Assembly: GCA_030433805.1 (NCBI GenBank) | Contig: JARUXA010000003.1 | Location: 248,001 to 312,000 of the forward strand | Direction: 5' to 3' | Source: Sphingomonas sp. PsM26 | GTDB lineage: Bacteria; Pseudomonadota; Alphaproteobacteria; Sphingomonadales; Sphingomonadaceae | Length of the DNA stretch: 64,000 nt | Shown: positions 8,075 through 17,424 of the stretch, piece after piece | Numbering within the stretch: the stretch's first letter is position 1 | How the letters are laid out: each line of letters opens with the position of its first letter | Program-made: the position numbers and the translations under genes | Notes under the pieces: model-generated | Seen by the model: only the letters and a program-made list of their open reading frames with translations | Databases searched by the model: none | What the model was told of the DNA's origin: nothing

Positions 8075-9327
8075 GCGGCTCCCCGATCTGGCACCCGTTC
8101 ACGCAGCACGGGCTGGGCGAGCCGATCCCGCGCGTCACCCATGCCGAGGGCGCGATCCTTTACACCGAGGATGGACGGCGGACCGTCGATGCGATCTCCT
8201 CCTGGTGGGTGACGACGCACGGCCATTGCCATCCGCGGATCATGGCCGCGATCGCCGAGCAGGCGCAGCGGCTCGACCAGATCATCTTCGCTGGCTGGAC
8301 GCACGAACCTGCCGAGACGCTCGCGCGCGGGCTCGTCGCAATGCTGCCGCCTGCGCTCAGTCGCGTGTTCTTCTCGGATTCGGGCTCCACTAGCGTCGAA
8401 GTCGCCCTCAAGATGGCGCTCGGCTTCTGGGCTAATCGCGGGACCCCACGCGACCGGATCTTGGTGCTAGAACACAGCTATCACGGCGATACGATCGGCG
8501 CGATGTCCGTAGGCGCGCGCGGCGTGTTCAATCAGGCGTATGGCGCGCTGCTGTTCGACGTGGGGACGATTCCTTTCCCCGCGGCGGGGCGCGAACAGGC
8601 GACGCTGGATGCACTGGAAGCGGCCTGTCGGCACCAACCCGCCGCGTTCATCGTCGAGCCGCTCGTACTCGGCGCAGGCGGAATGCTGCTCTATCCGGCA
8701 TGGGTACTGGCGGAGATGCGCGCGATCTGCGCGCGGCACGACGTGCTGTTCATCGCGGACGAAGTAATGACCGGATGGGGCCGCACGGGCACGCTGCTGG
8801 CGTGCGAACAAGCGGGCGTCGTGCCCGATATCCTGTGCCTGTCGAAGGGCTTGACCGGCGGCGCGGTGCCACTCGCGGTGACGCTCGCGACCGAGCCGAT
8901 CTACGATGCGCATTTCTCGACCGATAGATCGAAGATGTTCTTCCACTCGTCGAGCTACACCGCCAACCCGATCGCCTGCGCCGCCGCCAACGCCAATCTC
9001 GCGGTATGGCGCGAAGAACCCGTGCTCGACCGCGTCGCCGATCTGACCGCACGACAAGCGGCGAATCTCGCATCGCTTGCCGACCATCGCAATGTTCGCG
9101 GTGCGCGGACGCTGGGGACGATCACGGCCGTCGATCTGGTCGATCCGGCGGGGGGCGGATATCTGTCCAACCTCGGCCCGGCGTTGCTCAAGCGGTTTCG
9201 CGATGCGGACCTTCTGCTGCGGCCGCTCGGCAATACGGTGTATGTCATGCCGCCCTATTCGATCGAGCCAGCCGATCTCGACCGGGTCCATGCCGCAATT
9301 GGCGAGGCGGCGGACGCATTGGGGTGA
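8071..9327 (+). CDS. bioA: 7,8-diaminononanoate (DAPA) aminotransferase
   Basis: This is a 418-residue class III PLP aminotransferase that converts 8-amino-7-oxononanoate to 7,8-diaminononanoate, normally using S-adenosylmethionine as amino donor. Its N-terminus IWHPFTQHG is the BioA hallmark that distinguishes it from other class III enzymes. SSWWVTTHGHCHP, the DEVMTGWGRTG motif and the PLP lysine in LSKGLTGG are all present. It overlaps bioD by four bases and is last in the operon; the gap to dinB holds a LexA box, so dinB is probably separately controlled. Confidence 0.93.
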   Translation: MSGSPIWHPFTQHGLGEPIPRVTHAEGAILYTEDGRRTVDAISSWWVTTHGHCHPRIMAAIAEQAQRLDQIIFAGWTHEPAETLARGLVAMLPPALSRVFFSDSGSTSVEVALKMALGFWANRGTPRDRILVLEHSYHGDTIGAMSVGARGVFNQAYGALLFDVGTIPFPAAGREQATLDALEAACRHQPAAFIVEPLVLGAGGMLLYPAWVLAEMRAICARHDVLFIADEVMTGWGRTGTLLACEQAGVVPDILCLSKGLTGGAVPLAVTLATEPIYDAHFSTDRSKMFFHSSSYTANPIACAAANANLAVWREEPVLDRVADLTARQAANLASLADHRNVRGARTLGTITAVDLVDPAGGGYLSNLGPALLKRFRDADLLLRPLGNTVYVMPPYSIEPADLDRVHAAIGEAADALG

Positions 9328-9350
9328 AGCGCTGATCGCTGCGCTAAACT

Positions 9351-9365
9351 GTTCCCCTTCCGTTC
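9351..9365 (+). promoter_or_regulatory. LexA (SOS) box at dinB
   Basis: GTTC-CCCTTCC-GTTC is an exact match to the alphaproteobacterial LexA site GTTC-N7-GTTC. It ends three bases before the first possible dinB start codon, so LexA bound here would block transcription. DinB polymerases are commonly SOS-controlled. Confidence 0.75.
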
Positions 9366-9368
9366 GTT

Positions 9369-10472
9369 ATGACCTATCAGGCGCGCATGGAGCCCCCGCC
9401 CCGCAAGATCATTCACGTCGACATGGATGCGTTCTTCGCCTCGGTCGAACAGCGTGACGATCCGTCGCTGCGCGGGAAGCCGATCGCGGTGGGCCATGCC
9501 GCCGCACGCGGTGTGGTCGCGGCGGCGAGCTATGAGGCGCGCGTGTTTGGGGTACGGTCGGCGATGCCGTCGGTCACCGCGTTGCGGCGCTGCCCCGATC
9601 TGGTGTTCGTGCCGCCGCGCTTCGACGTCTACAAACAGGTCTCGCGGCAGATCCAGGCGATCTTCCAAGAGTACACGCCACTCGTCCAGCCGCTGTCGCT
9701 CGACGAGGCGTATCTCGACGTCACCGCGAACTTGCAGGGCCTGCCAACCGCCTGGGCGACCGCCAAGGCGATCCGTGCGCGGATCCTGGAGGAAACGGGG
9801 CTCACGGCTTCCGCAGGCATTTCGTACAACAAGTTCCTCGCGAAACTCGCGTCCGACCAGCGCAAGCCCAATGGCCAGTTCGCGGTCACGCCCGACATGG
9901 GGGCGGCGTGGGTCGAGACCCTGCCGGTCGCGCGCTTCCATGGCGTCGGGCCGGTGACGGCCAAGAAGATGCACGCGCTGGGCATCACGACCGGTGCGGA
10001 CCTGCGCGACAAGTCGATCGACTTCCTGCGCGCAAATTTCGGCAATGCCGCCGACTGGTATCACGCGATCGCGCGCGGCGAGGATCACCGCCCCGTCGAT
10101 CCCGACCGCATCCGCAAATCCTCTGGCTCGGAAACGACCTTCAACCGCGACCTGCTCGACCCGGTCGAGATCGAGGCGGGGGTGCAGGAAATGGCGGACG
10201 ACGTGTGGGGCTGGTGCGAAAAGGCGCAGGCCTATGGGCGGACCGTGACGGTGAAGGTCAAATACACCGACTTCCAACAGATCACGCGCAGCCGGACCTA
10301 CCCCTATGCGATCGACACCGCCGAGAAGCTCAGCGCCGCCAGCCGCGACCTCATTCGTTCGGTCCTGCCGCCGACCAAAGGGATCCGACTGGTCGGCGTG
10401 ACGGTATCGACCTTCGACACGCTGGCGGACGGTCCCGCCGCGCTACCCTTGTTTGACGACGACGGCAGCTGA
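9369..10472 (+). CDS. dinB: DNA polymerase IV
   Basis: This is a Y-family translesion DNA polymerase of 367 residues. The catalytic palm carries DMDAFFASVE near the N-terminus and SLDEAYLDV (about residues 110-118), which together supply the metal-binding acidic residues. A thumb with a helix-hairpin-helix (VGPVTAKKMHALGI) and a little-finger domain follow. The LexA box ends at 9365, so the ATG at 9369 has no room for a ribosome site. The ATG at 9387, beginning MEPPPRKIIHVD, may be the true start unless the mRNA is leaderless. The gene converges on a lipoprotein gene. Confidence 0.93.
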   Translation: MTYQARMEPPPRKIIHVDMDAFFASVEQRDDPSLRGKPIAVGHAAARGVVAAASYEARVFGVRSAMPSVTALRRCPDLVFVPPRFDVYKQVSRQIQAIFQEYTPLVQPLSLDEAYLDVTANLQGLPTAWATAKAIRARILEETGLTASAGISYNKFLAKLASDQRKPNGQFAVTPDMGAAWVETLPVARFHGVGPVTAKKMHALGITTGADLRDKSIDFLRANFGNAADWYHAIARGEDHRPVDPDRIRKSSGSETTFNRDLLDPVEIEAGVQEMADDVWGWCEKAQAYGRTVTVKVKYTDFQQITRSRTYPYAIDTAEKLSAASRDLIRSVLPPTKGIRLVGVTVSTFDTLADGPAALPLFDDDGS

Positions 10473-10478
10473 TCCTGC

Positions 10479-11120
10479 TCAGAACAGCCAGTTGCTCCAT
10501 TGCCCGACCGGCACCCAGTCCTTGTCGCGACGCTGGAACGCGTAGGTCGTGCCCCAATGTTCGATGTTGACCGTGACGAAGCCCAGGTCGTCCGACCAGA
10601 CCGGGTCCGATACGACGTATTTCAGGTAACATTTGCGCGAAAGCCGCACGAACGGCCACCACCGTGCATCGACTCGCGGCACATTGAAGCCGCCGGGCAA
10701 GTCGACCGTCTTGGTTTGCCCGGTGCGGGACTGCACCATGGCGGCGTTGTTCAACCGTTGCTGGTCCAGATAGGCGAGCGTCGGAGTGGTGTTGGTAGGG
10801 TCGGGGATATGCGCGGGCTTGTTGACGATCGTATCCTGATAGATCTGCCGCGTCGTCAGCGCAGCACTCGACCGCAGCGGCGCAACCGTGTGCCACGCGA
10901 GCGGACGCCGTGATGGCGCTGGAGCAACCGCCATTGTCGCGAAGATCGCGAGCGGCTTGCCGTTGGTGCGATTGTCGACGCAGATCGCGTTGCCGTCGTC
11001 GGTCAGGATCTTGAGCGTGGCCCGCACGAGTTTCTGCGAATCGTCATACGGCGGCTGAGGCGTTCCGGCGCATCCGCCGATGCCGAACGCGATTCCGGCT
11101 GCGATCCCCGCTGAAATCAT
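10479..11120 (-). CDS. Putative lipoprotein of unknown function
   Basis: This 213-residue protein starts with a short signal sequence and a lipobox-like IGGC (cysteine at about residue 16), so it is probably lipid-anchored. The rest is a soluble domain of no recognised family, rich in aromatic residues toward the C-terminus, ending WVPVGQWSNWLF. The ATG at 11118-11120 is preferred over one 15 codons upstream because it places the signal sequence at the N-terminus. It converges on dinB with a 6-base gap. Confidence 0.65.
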   Translation of the reverse strand: MISAGIAAGIAFGIGGCAGTPQPPYDDSQKLVRATLKILTDDGNAICVDNRTNGKPLAIFATMAVAPAPSRRPLAWHTVAPLRSSAALTTRQIYQDTIVNKPAHIPDPTNTTPTLAYLDQQRLNNAAMVQSRTGQTKTVDLPGGFNVPRVDARWWPFVRLSRKCYLKYVVSDPVWSDDLGFVTVNIEHWGTTYAFQRRDKDWVPVGQWSNWLF

Positions 11121-11334
11121 CGCGCGATGCGCGGTGCCAATACGGTGTCGATGCTGCTCAATCACAATCGGGTCGCCGCATATCTAAAGCTCCATTTCGC
11201 TACAGACACGCTGCTTTCTCCTCCGAAATCAGCGCATTGGTTGTCGGCTTACGCGAAACGAAACGCGTCCCACAGGGGGAATCGCTGCGATCAAATTTGT
11301 CGCAATCGAATACGCAATTGCATATAGGGGAAAT

Positions 11335-12054
11335 ATGGCTGAGCAAGTATCCGATTTCAAACGCGGCGAAAACAAGGCCCGCGCGCTTACGGTCGGCGTG
11401 TTGAGCGCGACCTTCCTGATCGCAGCGATGGCGCCGCAGAACACGCGTGCGGTGTTTATCACCGACGGCGGTCTGCCCAAGGCGTTTACCGCGACGCTCG
11501 CCTCGAACGGCGCCGGAATGCGTAGCGGTATCGGCCCCGGTAGCCTCTCCACGCGGAATGCCAGCTATCTCTCGGGTCTCGCCGACCCGCGCGCGCCCGG
11601 CGCCGATCGCGGAACACGCCGGTCGCAGGTGCCACCCGCCGGGTTCGTACTCGGCGCACGCCCGTTGCCGCCGGTAGCGCCAGGCGGCGGTGCACCGGGG
11701 GCCGTCGGCCCGGTCGCAGAAACCCCCGCTCCGCTACCGCCAGTCGACGTCGCAAGCGTGGGAACCGGTGGCACCGGACCCACCGCCGGAGGCCAACCGT
11801 TTGCTCCCGTCATTCAGCAGCCGGGGTCGGGGTCGTCGGGCTTCGCCGGCACCACGCCCGGCGGCGGAACACCCGGCACGCCGGGTTCGGGCACGCCCGG
11901 TGCGGGAAATCCCGGAACCGGTACCGATACTCCAACGCCTGCGCCGGCCGTACCGGAGCCTTCGACCTGGGTAATGCTGCTCAGCGGATTTCTGGTGGTG
12001 GGGTCTGCGTTGCGGATGGCCCGTCGGACGCGCCGCACGACGATCTTGGCCTAA
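11335..12054 (+). CDS. PEP-CTERM protein with Pro/Gly-rich stalk
   Basis: This 239-residue protein has an N-terminal hydrophobic signal/anchor (about residues 18-33) and a long low-complexity middle rich in Gly, Pro and Thr. It ends in a canonical exosortase sorting tail: VPEPSTW from residue 206, a hydrophobic helix with LLSGF, then an Arg-rich end. Such proteins are cleaved by an exosortase at the inner membrane and sent to the surface. The only exosortase in this window is XrtV at 21568-22458, so it is probably an XrtV substrate encoded away from the main locus. It has no folded domain, suggesting a stalk, matrix or wall-spacer role. No convincing sigma-54 site was seen upstream. Confidence 0.8.
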   Translation: MAEQVSDFKRGENKARALTVGVLSATFLIAAMAPQNTRAVFITDGGLPKAFTATLASNGAGMRSGIGPGSLSTRNASYLSGLADPRAPGADRGTRRSQVPPAGFVLGARPLPPVAPGGGAPGAVGPVAETPAPLPPVDVASVGTGGTGPTAGGQPFAPVIQQPGSGSSGFAGTTPGGGTPGTPGSGTPGAGNPGTGTDTPTPAPAVPEPSTWVMLLSGFLVVGSALRMARRTRRTTILA

Positions 12055-12081
12055 CCCGAACCGCGTTTGGGCCTGGCGGAA

Positions 12082-12615
12082 TCAGTTCAGTTCGAGCTGG
12101 TTACCCGAAATCGTGACCGGCCCCAGTTGCGACAGCAAGTCCTGGCCCAGCAACGAAACCTTCAGTCCCCGTCGCACCACCGCCGCATCGACGTCCGCGA
12201 CGGTGTGGCCTGCAATTGCGACCCGATCGAGCGTGACGCGATCGATCGCCGATGGGCCGGCTGCGGTTTCCATGACGGAATGGCGCGACGTCGCACCGCG
12301 CGGCGCACCGACCCGAGCCGCATCGGCCGGGGTCAGCACGATCATTGTAGCGCCGGTATCCAGCAGGAAGCGCACCTTCACTCCGTTGACCCGCCCGATC
12401 ACGTAGAAAAGCCCGTCGGGTGCGCGGCTGTAGCGATGGTTCAGCGTAGTTGCCGGATCAACCAATGCGCGGGGCGGTGCCGCGGCCACGATGCGTGCCG
12501 TACGCGCGGACGGCTTCACTTTGTGGGGGGGCGGGTGCGCACTGAACGACAAACCGACAAACGCCAGCACACCGACCAGGCCGGGCATCGCCAATACTGC
12601 CTTGAGTGCCAACAT
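12082..12615 (-). CDS. Retropepsin-like aspartic protease (clan AA)
   Basis: This 177-residue protein has an N-terminal membrane or signal segment (about residues 8-25) and a single retropepsin domain with the catalytic motif LLDTGAT near residue 85 and the second-strand LLGQDLLSQLG near the C-terminus. This matches the bacterial TIGR02281-type clan AA aspartic proteases, which act as dimers and are likely periplasmic. The substrate is unknown. It converges on the PEP-CTERM gene with a 27-base gap. Confidence 0.85.
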   Translation of the reverse strand: MLALKAVLAMPGLVGVLAFVGLSFSAHPPPHKVKPSARTARIVAAAPPRALVDPATTLNHRYSRAPDGLFYVIGRVNGVKVRFLLDTGATMIVLTPADAARVGAPRGATSRHSVMETAAGPSAIDRVTLDRVAIAGHTVADVDAAVVRRGLKVSLLGQDLLSQLGPVTISGNQLELN

Positions 12616-12663
12616 GACACTGCCATGCCCGCATTAGCCTCAACAGCGCGTGACGATCTGTGG

Positions 12664-13593
12664 TTAGTCCTGCGTTAAGCTCTCTGCCAATGCGGCATCA
12701 GCCTTGCGCTCCAGCGCAATCAGGCGGCGGCGGCGGAGCCATTGTACGAGGGCTGCAATGCCAAACAGCAACCCGGCGACCGCAAACTCTGTGATCCAGA
12801 CCAGATAGGGCCAGCGCATCGACATCGCCGACCGGAACAGCACATAATGTTTGGGGGTCATGCGGTAGCCGGCATAGCGATACAGGCGAAACAGTTCGCC
12901 CGGCAGCGCATCTGCCACCAGAATGCCCTCGCGCGCGCTGGCGGCGGCGGTGTCGGCGGATCCGTCGGTAGGCGCGAGTTCGATAAAATAGCGAATGTAC
13001 GACGGGTCGGCTGCGGGATCGACCATCGGCGCGAAGCGCACGTTACGCCGCACGAACCACAGATCCTCGTCGAATGCGGACGTGCGCGTATAAATGATAT
13101 TGCCGCGCAGTTCGGTCAGGCCCTGCGCCGGGACGGCGGGCGACGTCGTGCTCGCCGTCAGGCTTTGCATCGGCCCTTTCGCCGAAGGGAGTAGCAGGAG
13201 CATGAACGCGACAATCAGCGCCGCGATGAAACATCCTGCCGCCGTGTACACCAACACGTTGAGAAACCGCGATGCGGAGCGAATTGCACGAAAGAAATCG
13301 GGTCTGGCCGACACTGTATCGGTCGCCGGAACCGCAGCAGATGCTGCACGAGGAGATTTGCGGCGACGCCCGGTAAACAGGAATGGCAGCGGTGCGAGCA
13401 ACAGCACGAACAACAGGAACGTCAACAGCGGGTGATAGACGCCGAATTCATTGAACTGCCATTCCGCGAGCAGCGCGACGACTCCGCGGTACGTACCGGA
13501 TTGCCAGGTAAAATAGGCAACGACCAGGATGATCCACAACGGCAGCAATACGCGCGATGGATGCCGACGCACCGATTTGAACCGTACGCCCAT
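12664..13593 (-). CDS. Membrane protein of unknown function
   Basis: This 309-residue protein has about four hydrophobic segments: near residues 16-32, 55-75, 112-135, and a last one around 268-288 followed by RRRR. A loop of about 120 residues, predicted to face the periplasm, lies between the third and fourth. No family motif was recognised. It reads toward the retropepsin gene with a 48-base gap, so the two may be co-transcribed. Confidence 0.6.
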   Translation of the reverse strand: MGVRFKSVRRHPSRVLLPLWIILVVAYFTWQSGTYRGVVALLAEWQFNEFGVYHPLLTFLLFVLLLAPLPFLFTGRRRKSPRAASAAVPATDTVSARPDFFRAIRSASRFLNVLVYTAAGCFIAALIVAFMLLLLPSAKGPMQSLTASTTSPAVPAQGLTELRGNIIYTRTSAFDEDLWFVRRNVRFAPMVDPAADPSYIRYFIELAPTDGSADTAAASAREGILVADALPGELFRLYRYAGYRMTPKHYVLFRSAMSMRWPYLVWITEFAVAGLLFGIAALVQWLRRRRLIALERKADAALAESLTQD

Positions 13594-14049
13594 TCTAAAC
13601 CCTACTCATTCACGCCAGACGCTCGACGATAGCGCCATACGGCCATTGCGAACCGTGTCAAAACGGGATTGTCGCAATCGGTCCGTGGCTTGACACGGAA
13701 ATTCGTCGACACCGACGACCGATCTGCGTTCACCAAGAAATGCATATTGCTCCCCGGATCATTCCCCTCGGTGCAATGCCCTGTCCGCTCTGCCGACGCG
13801 CGCGATGGCTTTTATGTTATCGCCCATACTGCATATATAACATCATATTGGCTCGTGATGTTGCTGATGTCGAATTAATTTCGTTGAAAGTTCGCAGCGA
13901 GCTCAGAAAACAACATCGCAAGTTCCGGGCGTTACCTACCGGCGAATGGTCAGCCGCTTCCACCATGGATTTAGCGAAGATCACAACTCGGCAACCGTCT
14001 GGACCGCATCAGAGTGCCGACACTGCCGACACTCTGCTGCGCATCCGGC
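13594..14049. other. AT-richer intergenic region
   Basis: This 456-base stretch has clearly lower GC than its surroundings (for example around 13810-13880) and lies between the start of the leftward membrane-protein gene and the stop of the leftward fdhF-like gene. It holds the presumed promoter of the former and a terminator hairpin of the latter (14006-14040). A frame from 13776 beginning MPCPLCRRARW has four cysteines but no ribosome site and runs into fdhF, so it is not annotated. Confidence 0.5.
14006..14040 (-). terminator. Hairpin after the fdhF-like gene
   Basis: GCATCAGAGTG (14006-14016) pairs with CACTCTGCTGC (14030-14040), 10 of 11 positions, 10 bases beyond the stop of the leftward molybdoenzyme gene. 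The position fits a transcription terminator; there is no long U-tract. Confidence 0.5.
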
Positions 14050-16410
14050 TTATCCTATTGTTGCCGGGGCAGGATCATCCGCCGCGATACGAACCGGCAC
14101 CGATTTGCTTGCCGGGGTCTTCGACATTTCGTCGTGATGGCTCATCGGGACCAGCACGTTGCATTCGGGATAATAGCCCGCGATCGTTCCGCGCGGGATC
14201 TTGTACGCGGTCAGCGTGAGCCCCCCTAGGTGGCGGTCATGGCCGTCGTCGACGTCGGTGGTCAGCTTGATCTTCTGGCCGTTGACAAGCCCGGCTTCGG
14301 CAATGTCATCGGGGTTCATCAGCAGGACATCGCGGGTCCCCTCGATCCCGCGAAAACGGTCCGAATAGCCGTAGATCGTCGTGTTGAACTGGTCGTTCGA
14401 GCGCATCGTGATCAGCCGGAACCGGCCGGGTGCATCCTTGAACCCGATCGACGTCAGTTCGCCCGGCGTGGTGAACTCCGCCTTGCCCGATTCCGTCTTC
14501 CACACCCGCTCATGCGCGCCATTGCCGCGGTAGAAGCCGCCGGCCTGATACATCCGCTGGTTATAGTCCCGGAAATCGTCAGGATAGGTCGCCTCGATCA
14601 GATTGCGGACCAGACTGTAGTCGGCAGTCCAAGCGTCCCACTTAAGATGCTCGCTCGGCGCGATCGTGGCCTTTGCGATACCGGTGACGATCGCCAGTTC
14701 GCTCATCACCTTGTCCGACACGGGCGTGCGATGCCCGATCGACGCGTTGATCATCGAGAAGCTGTCTTCGGTGGTGATGGTCTGTGGGCCGGTCGCCTGA
14801 TCATCCTCCTCGAAGCGTCCGATGCACGGCAGGATATAGGCGAGCTTGCCAGGGAACAGATGGCTGCGGTTGAGCTTGGTCGACACCATGACGGTCAGGT
14901 CCTGAGTCGCCCACGCCTGCTCCATCCGCTTCTGGTCGGGCACCGCACGCACCAGATTGCCGCCGAGCGAAATGAACGCGCGCACCTTGCCCTCGAACAG
15001 CGCTTCGCTCGCCTCGACGATGTTCATGCCGTTCTCGGACGGCGGATCGAAGTGAAACAGCGCCTTCAGCTTGTCGACCGGGATCAGCTCGATCTTCTCG
15101 GCGATCCCGACGGTGCGCTGCCCCTGGACGTTGCTGTGCCCGCGGACCGGGCAGCACCCTGCCCCCGGTCGTCCGATGTTCCCGCGCAGCAGCAGCAGGT
15201 TGACGAGCATCGCGACATTGGTCGCGCCGTGTGCGTGCTGGGTCAGACCCATGCCGTAGACGCCGATGACGTTCTTGGCAGCGATATAGACCCTGGCGGC
15301 ATCGCGCAGCGCAGCTTCGGTCAGCCCACTCTCCTGCTCGATCTCGGACCAAGCCACGGTGCGGCAGCGGTCGATGAACGTATCGAACCCGGTGGTATGT
15401 TGGGCAATGAAGGCATGGTCGATGACGTGCGCGGTACCGGCCGACTTCGCCGCGTCATCCGCCTCCACCACGACCTTGCACATCCCCAGCATCGCCGCGA
15501 TGTCGCCGCCCGCCTTCAACTGGTGATATTGGTCGGAGATCTTGGTCTCCTTGCCCGTCAGCATTGCAGCCGGACTTTGCGGATCGACGAAGGAGACAAG
15601 CCCCTGCTCGATGATCGGGTTGAACGTGACGATCTTGGCGCCACGATCCTTCGCGTCCTTGAGCGGGTGGAGGAAGCGTGGGCTGTTGGTCCCCGGGTTC
15701 TGGCCGAAGAAGAAGAACGCGTCGGTTTCCGCGAGGTCGTCCCACACGATCGTCCCCACGGGGGAGCCAATCACCTTCTTCAGCGCAACCGATGTGGTCT
15801 CGTGGCACATGTTGGAGCTTTGCGGCAGATTGTTGGTGCCATAGACCCGCGCCAACAGCGCAAAGAGATAGGACGCTTCCAGCCCGGCATGCCCCGACGA
15901 GTAGAATACCGCACTGTCCGGATCAAGCGGCTTGAGCGCACCCGCGATCCCCGCAAACGCCTCACCCCAGGTGGTTTCGACATAGCGATCAGTTTCGGCG
16001 TCGTAGCGCAGCGGGTGCGTCAGCCGACCGGTCTTCTCCAGATCGTGATCGCGCCAGCTCCGCAATTCGGTGACGCTGTGCGCGGGCTTGGTCCAGAAGT
16101 CGGGGCCGCACCGTGCGCTGGTCGATTCCCACAAGGTCGCCTTCGCCCCGTTCTCGCAGAATTCGAACGCGGAGTAGTTCACCGGCTTGGGCCAGGCGCA
16201 TGACGCGCACATCACGCCCTTCGGCTTGTTCATCTTGGCCATGCTGGCAAGCGCGGGCGGCGTCGCCCAGGTTTCGCCGAAAATGCTCGCGATACCGCGC
16301 AGCGAGCCCCACCCGCCCGCCGGTCCCGGCGAGTGCGGCAGATCCTTGGGAAGATCGGAGAGGTCCGAGGGTGTATGCGACATCTGCTTGTCCGACATGA
16401 TATTTCCCAT
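14050..16410 (-). CDS. FdhF/YdeP-type molybdopterin oxidoreductase
   Basis: This 786-residue protein belongs to the molybdopterin-guanine-dinucleotide oxidoreductases, in the formate-dehydrogenase-alpha-like YdeP subgroup. N-terminal cysteines (MCASCAW near residues 67-73, FCENG) could bind an Fe-S cluster. FFGQNPGTNSPR and PVRGHSNVQG are typical molybdopterin-binding segments, and the C-terminus carries the MopB cap domain. There is no Tat signal, so it should be cytoplasmic. fdhD and mobA lie divergently upstream and moeA just beyond, so this is a compact molybdoenzyme-plus-cofactor locus. No electron-transfer subunit is adjacent, so the electron acceptor is unknown, and formate as substrate is not proven. 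The start could also be the Met at residue 5. Confidence 0.88.
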   Translation of the reverse strand: MGNIMSDKQMSHTPSDLSDLPKDLPHSPGPAGGWGSLRGIASIFGETWATPPALASMAKMNKPKGVMCASCAWPKPVNYSAFEFCENGAKATLWESTSARCGPDFWTKPAHSVTELRSWRDHDLEKTGRLTHPLRYDAETDRYVETTWGEAFAGIAGALKPLDPDSAVFYSSGHAGLEASYLFALLARVYGTNNLPQSSNMCHETTSVALKKVIGSPVGTIVWDDLAETDAFFFFGQNPGTNSPRFLHPLKDAKDRGAKIVTFNPIIEQGLVSFVDPQSPAAMLTGKETKISDQYHQLKAGGDIAAMLGMCKVVVEADDAAKSAGTAHVIDHAFIAQHTTGFDTFIDRCRTVAWSEIEQESGLTEAALRDAARVYIAAKNVIGVYGMGLTQHAHGATNVAMLVNLLLLRGNIGRPGAGCCPVRGHSNVQGQRTVGIAEKIELIPVDKLKALFHFDPPSENGMNIVEASEALFEGKVRAFISLGGNLVRAVPDQKRMEQAWATQDLTVMVSTKLNRSHLFPGKLAYILPCIGRFEEDDQATGPQTITTEDSFSMINASIGHRTPVSDKVMSELAIVTGIAKATIAPSEHLKWDAWTADYSLVRNLIEATYPDDFRDYNQRMYQAGGFYRGNGAHERVWKTESGKAEFTTPGELTSIGFKDAPGRFRLITMRSNDQFNTTIYGYSDRFRGIEGTRDVLLMNPDDIAEAGLVNGQKIKLTTDVDDGHDRHLGGLTLTAYKIPRGTIAGYYPECNVLVPMSHHDEMSKTPASKSVPVRIAADDPAPATIG

Positions 16411-16578
16411 TGTTCAGCGCGCGTCCTGGTCGTGCGAGACCCGAAACGGGCAAGCGACAGGCATAGAACAGGAAAGCGAGCGGCAACCACCGAGGTTCCG
16501 TATCGTCAGGCGCTTTGCGGCTGGGCGGCGGAATCCCGCGATGCTTCCACGCTGGCGTGCCGTGCGTTAGATCGACCA

Positions 16579-17424
16579 ATGCCAAACACATTCGCTGATC
16601 CCACCGGCTTGCCGTCGCACGCAACGTCCCCCCGCCCTGTCCTCGAAACCGTATCGATCGAGGGCGGACGCGAAACCTCCGGTCGCGGGATCGCGGACGA
16701 AGTAGCGGTTGCGATCGAACTCGATGGCGTGGGGTTTGCCGTGATGATGGCGACCCCGCACAATCTCGACGATTTCGTCGTGGGGCTGTTGCTTGCCGAA
16801 GGCGAGATCGCGGGCGCCGACGATCTGTCGAGCATCGACGTCGCCGCGCTCGATATCGGGATGATCGTCCGGGTCGACCGGCTACGTCCGGATCCGGTCG
16901 CGGTGATGGAACGGATGCGCCCGCGCACGACCGACTCGGCGTGTGGCCTGTGTGGGCGCGATAGCCTCGATCGGGCGCTCATGCCCTTGCCGCAGGTCAC
17001 CGCCCGCAGCCGCGCCGACGCGGGGGCGCTGTTTGCGGCGGCGGGTGCCCTGCGCGACCACCAGCCGCTCAACCGGGCAACCGGCGCGGTCCATGCGGCT
17101 GCGCTGGCGGCACCCGACGGAACGATCCTGCTGGTGCGCGAGGATGTCGGCCGCCACAATGCCTTTGACAAACTGATCGGCGCGATGGCGCGCGGCGGGA
17201 TCGGGTGGGACGGCGGGTTCGCACTGCTAAGCTCGCGTTGTTCGTTCGAACTGGTCGACAAGGCCGTGCGCGCCGACTGCCCGTTGCTCGCGACGATCTC
17301 CGCGCCAACCTCGCTGGCGCTCGAGCGCGCGGCGGCGGCGGGGCTGACGCTGGCGACGTTGGTGCGATCAGACACGCTGACCTTGCAGCTCTGTCCGGCT
17401 TCGGCACCGGGGCTGGTCGCGTGA
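16579..17424 (+). CDS. fdhD: Formate dehydrogenase accessory sulfurtransferase FdhD
   Basis: FdhD transfers sulfur from a cysteine desulfurase to the molybdenum cofactor and is needed for active formate dehydrogenase. The 281 residues include the family's Cys pair (CGLCGRDSL, about residues 119-127) and the signature REDVGRHNAFDKLIG. The ATG at 16579 is used because the family's N-terminal region starts just after it. The stop overlaps the mobA GTG start. The divergent FdhF/YdeP-like enzyme is the obvious client. Confidence 0.92.
   Translation: MPNTFADPTGLPSHATSPRPVLETVSIEGGRETSGRGIADEVAVAIELDGVGFAVMMATPHNLDDFVVGLLLAEGEIAGADDLSSIDVAALDIGMIVRVDRLRPDPVAVMERMRPRTTDSACGLCGRDSLDRALMPLPQVTARSRADAGALFAAAGALRDHQPLNRATGAVHAAALAAPDGTILLVREDVGRHNAFDKLIGAMARGGIGWDGGFALLSSRCSFELVDKAVRADCPLLATISAPTSLALERAAAAGLTLATLVRSDTLTLQLCPASAPGLVA

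Noticed and set aside
13776..14219. Cysteine-rich frame beginning MPCPLCRRARW in the AT-richer gap
   Set aside because: No ribosome site, runs about 170 bases into the fdhF-like gene on the other strand, and no recognised fold.
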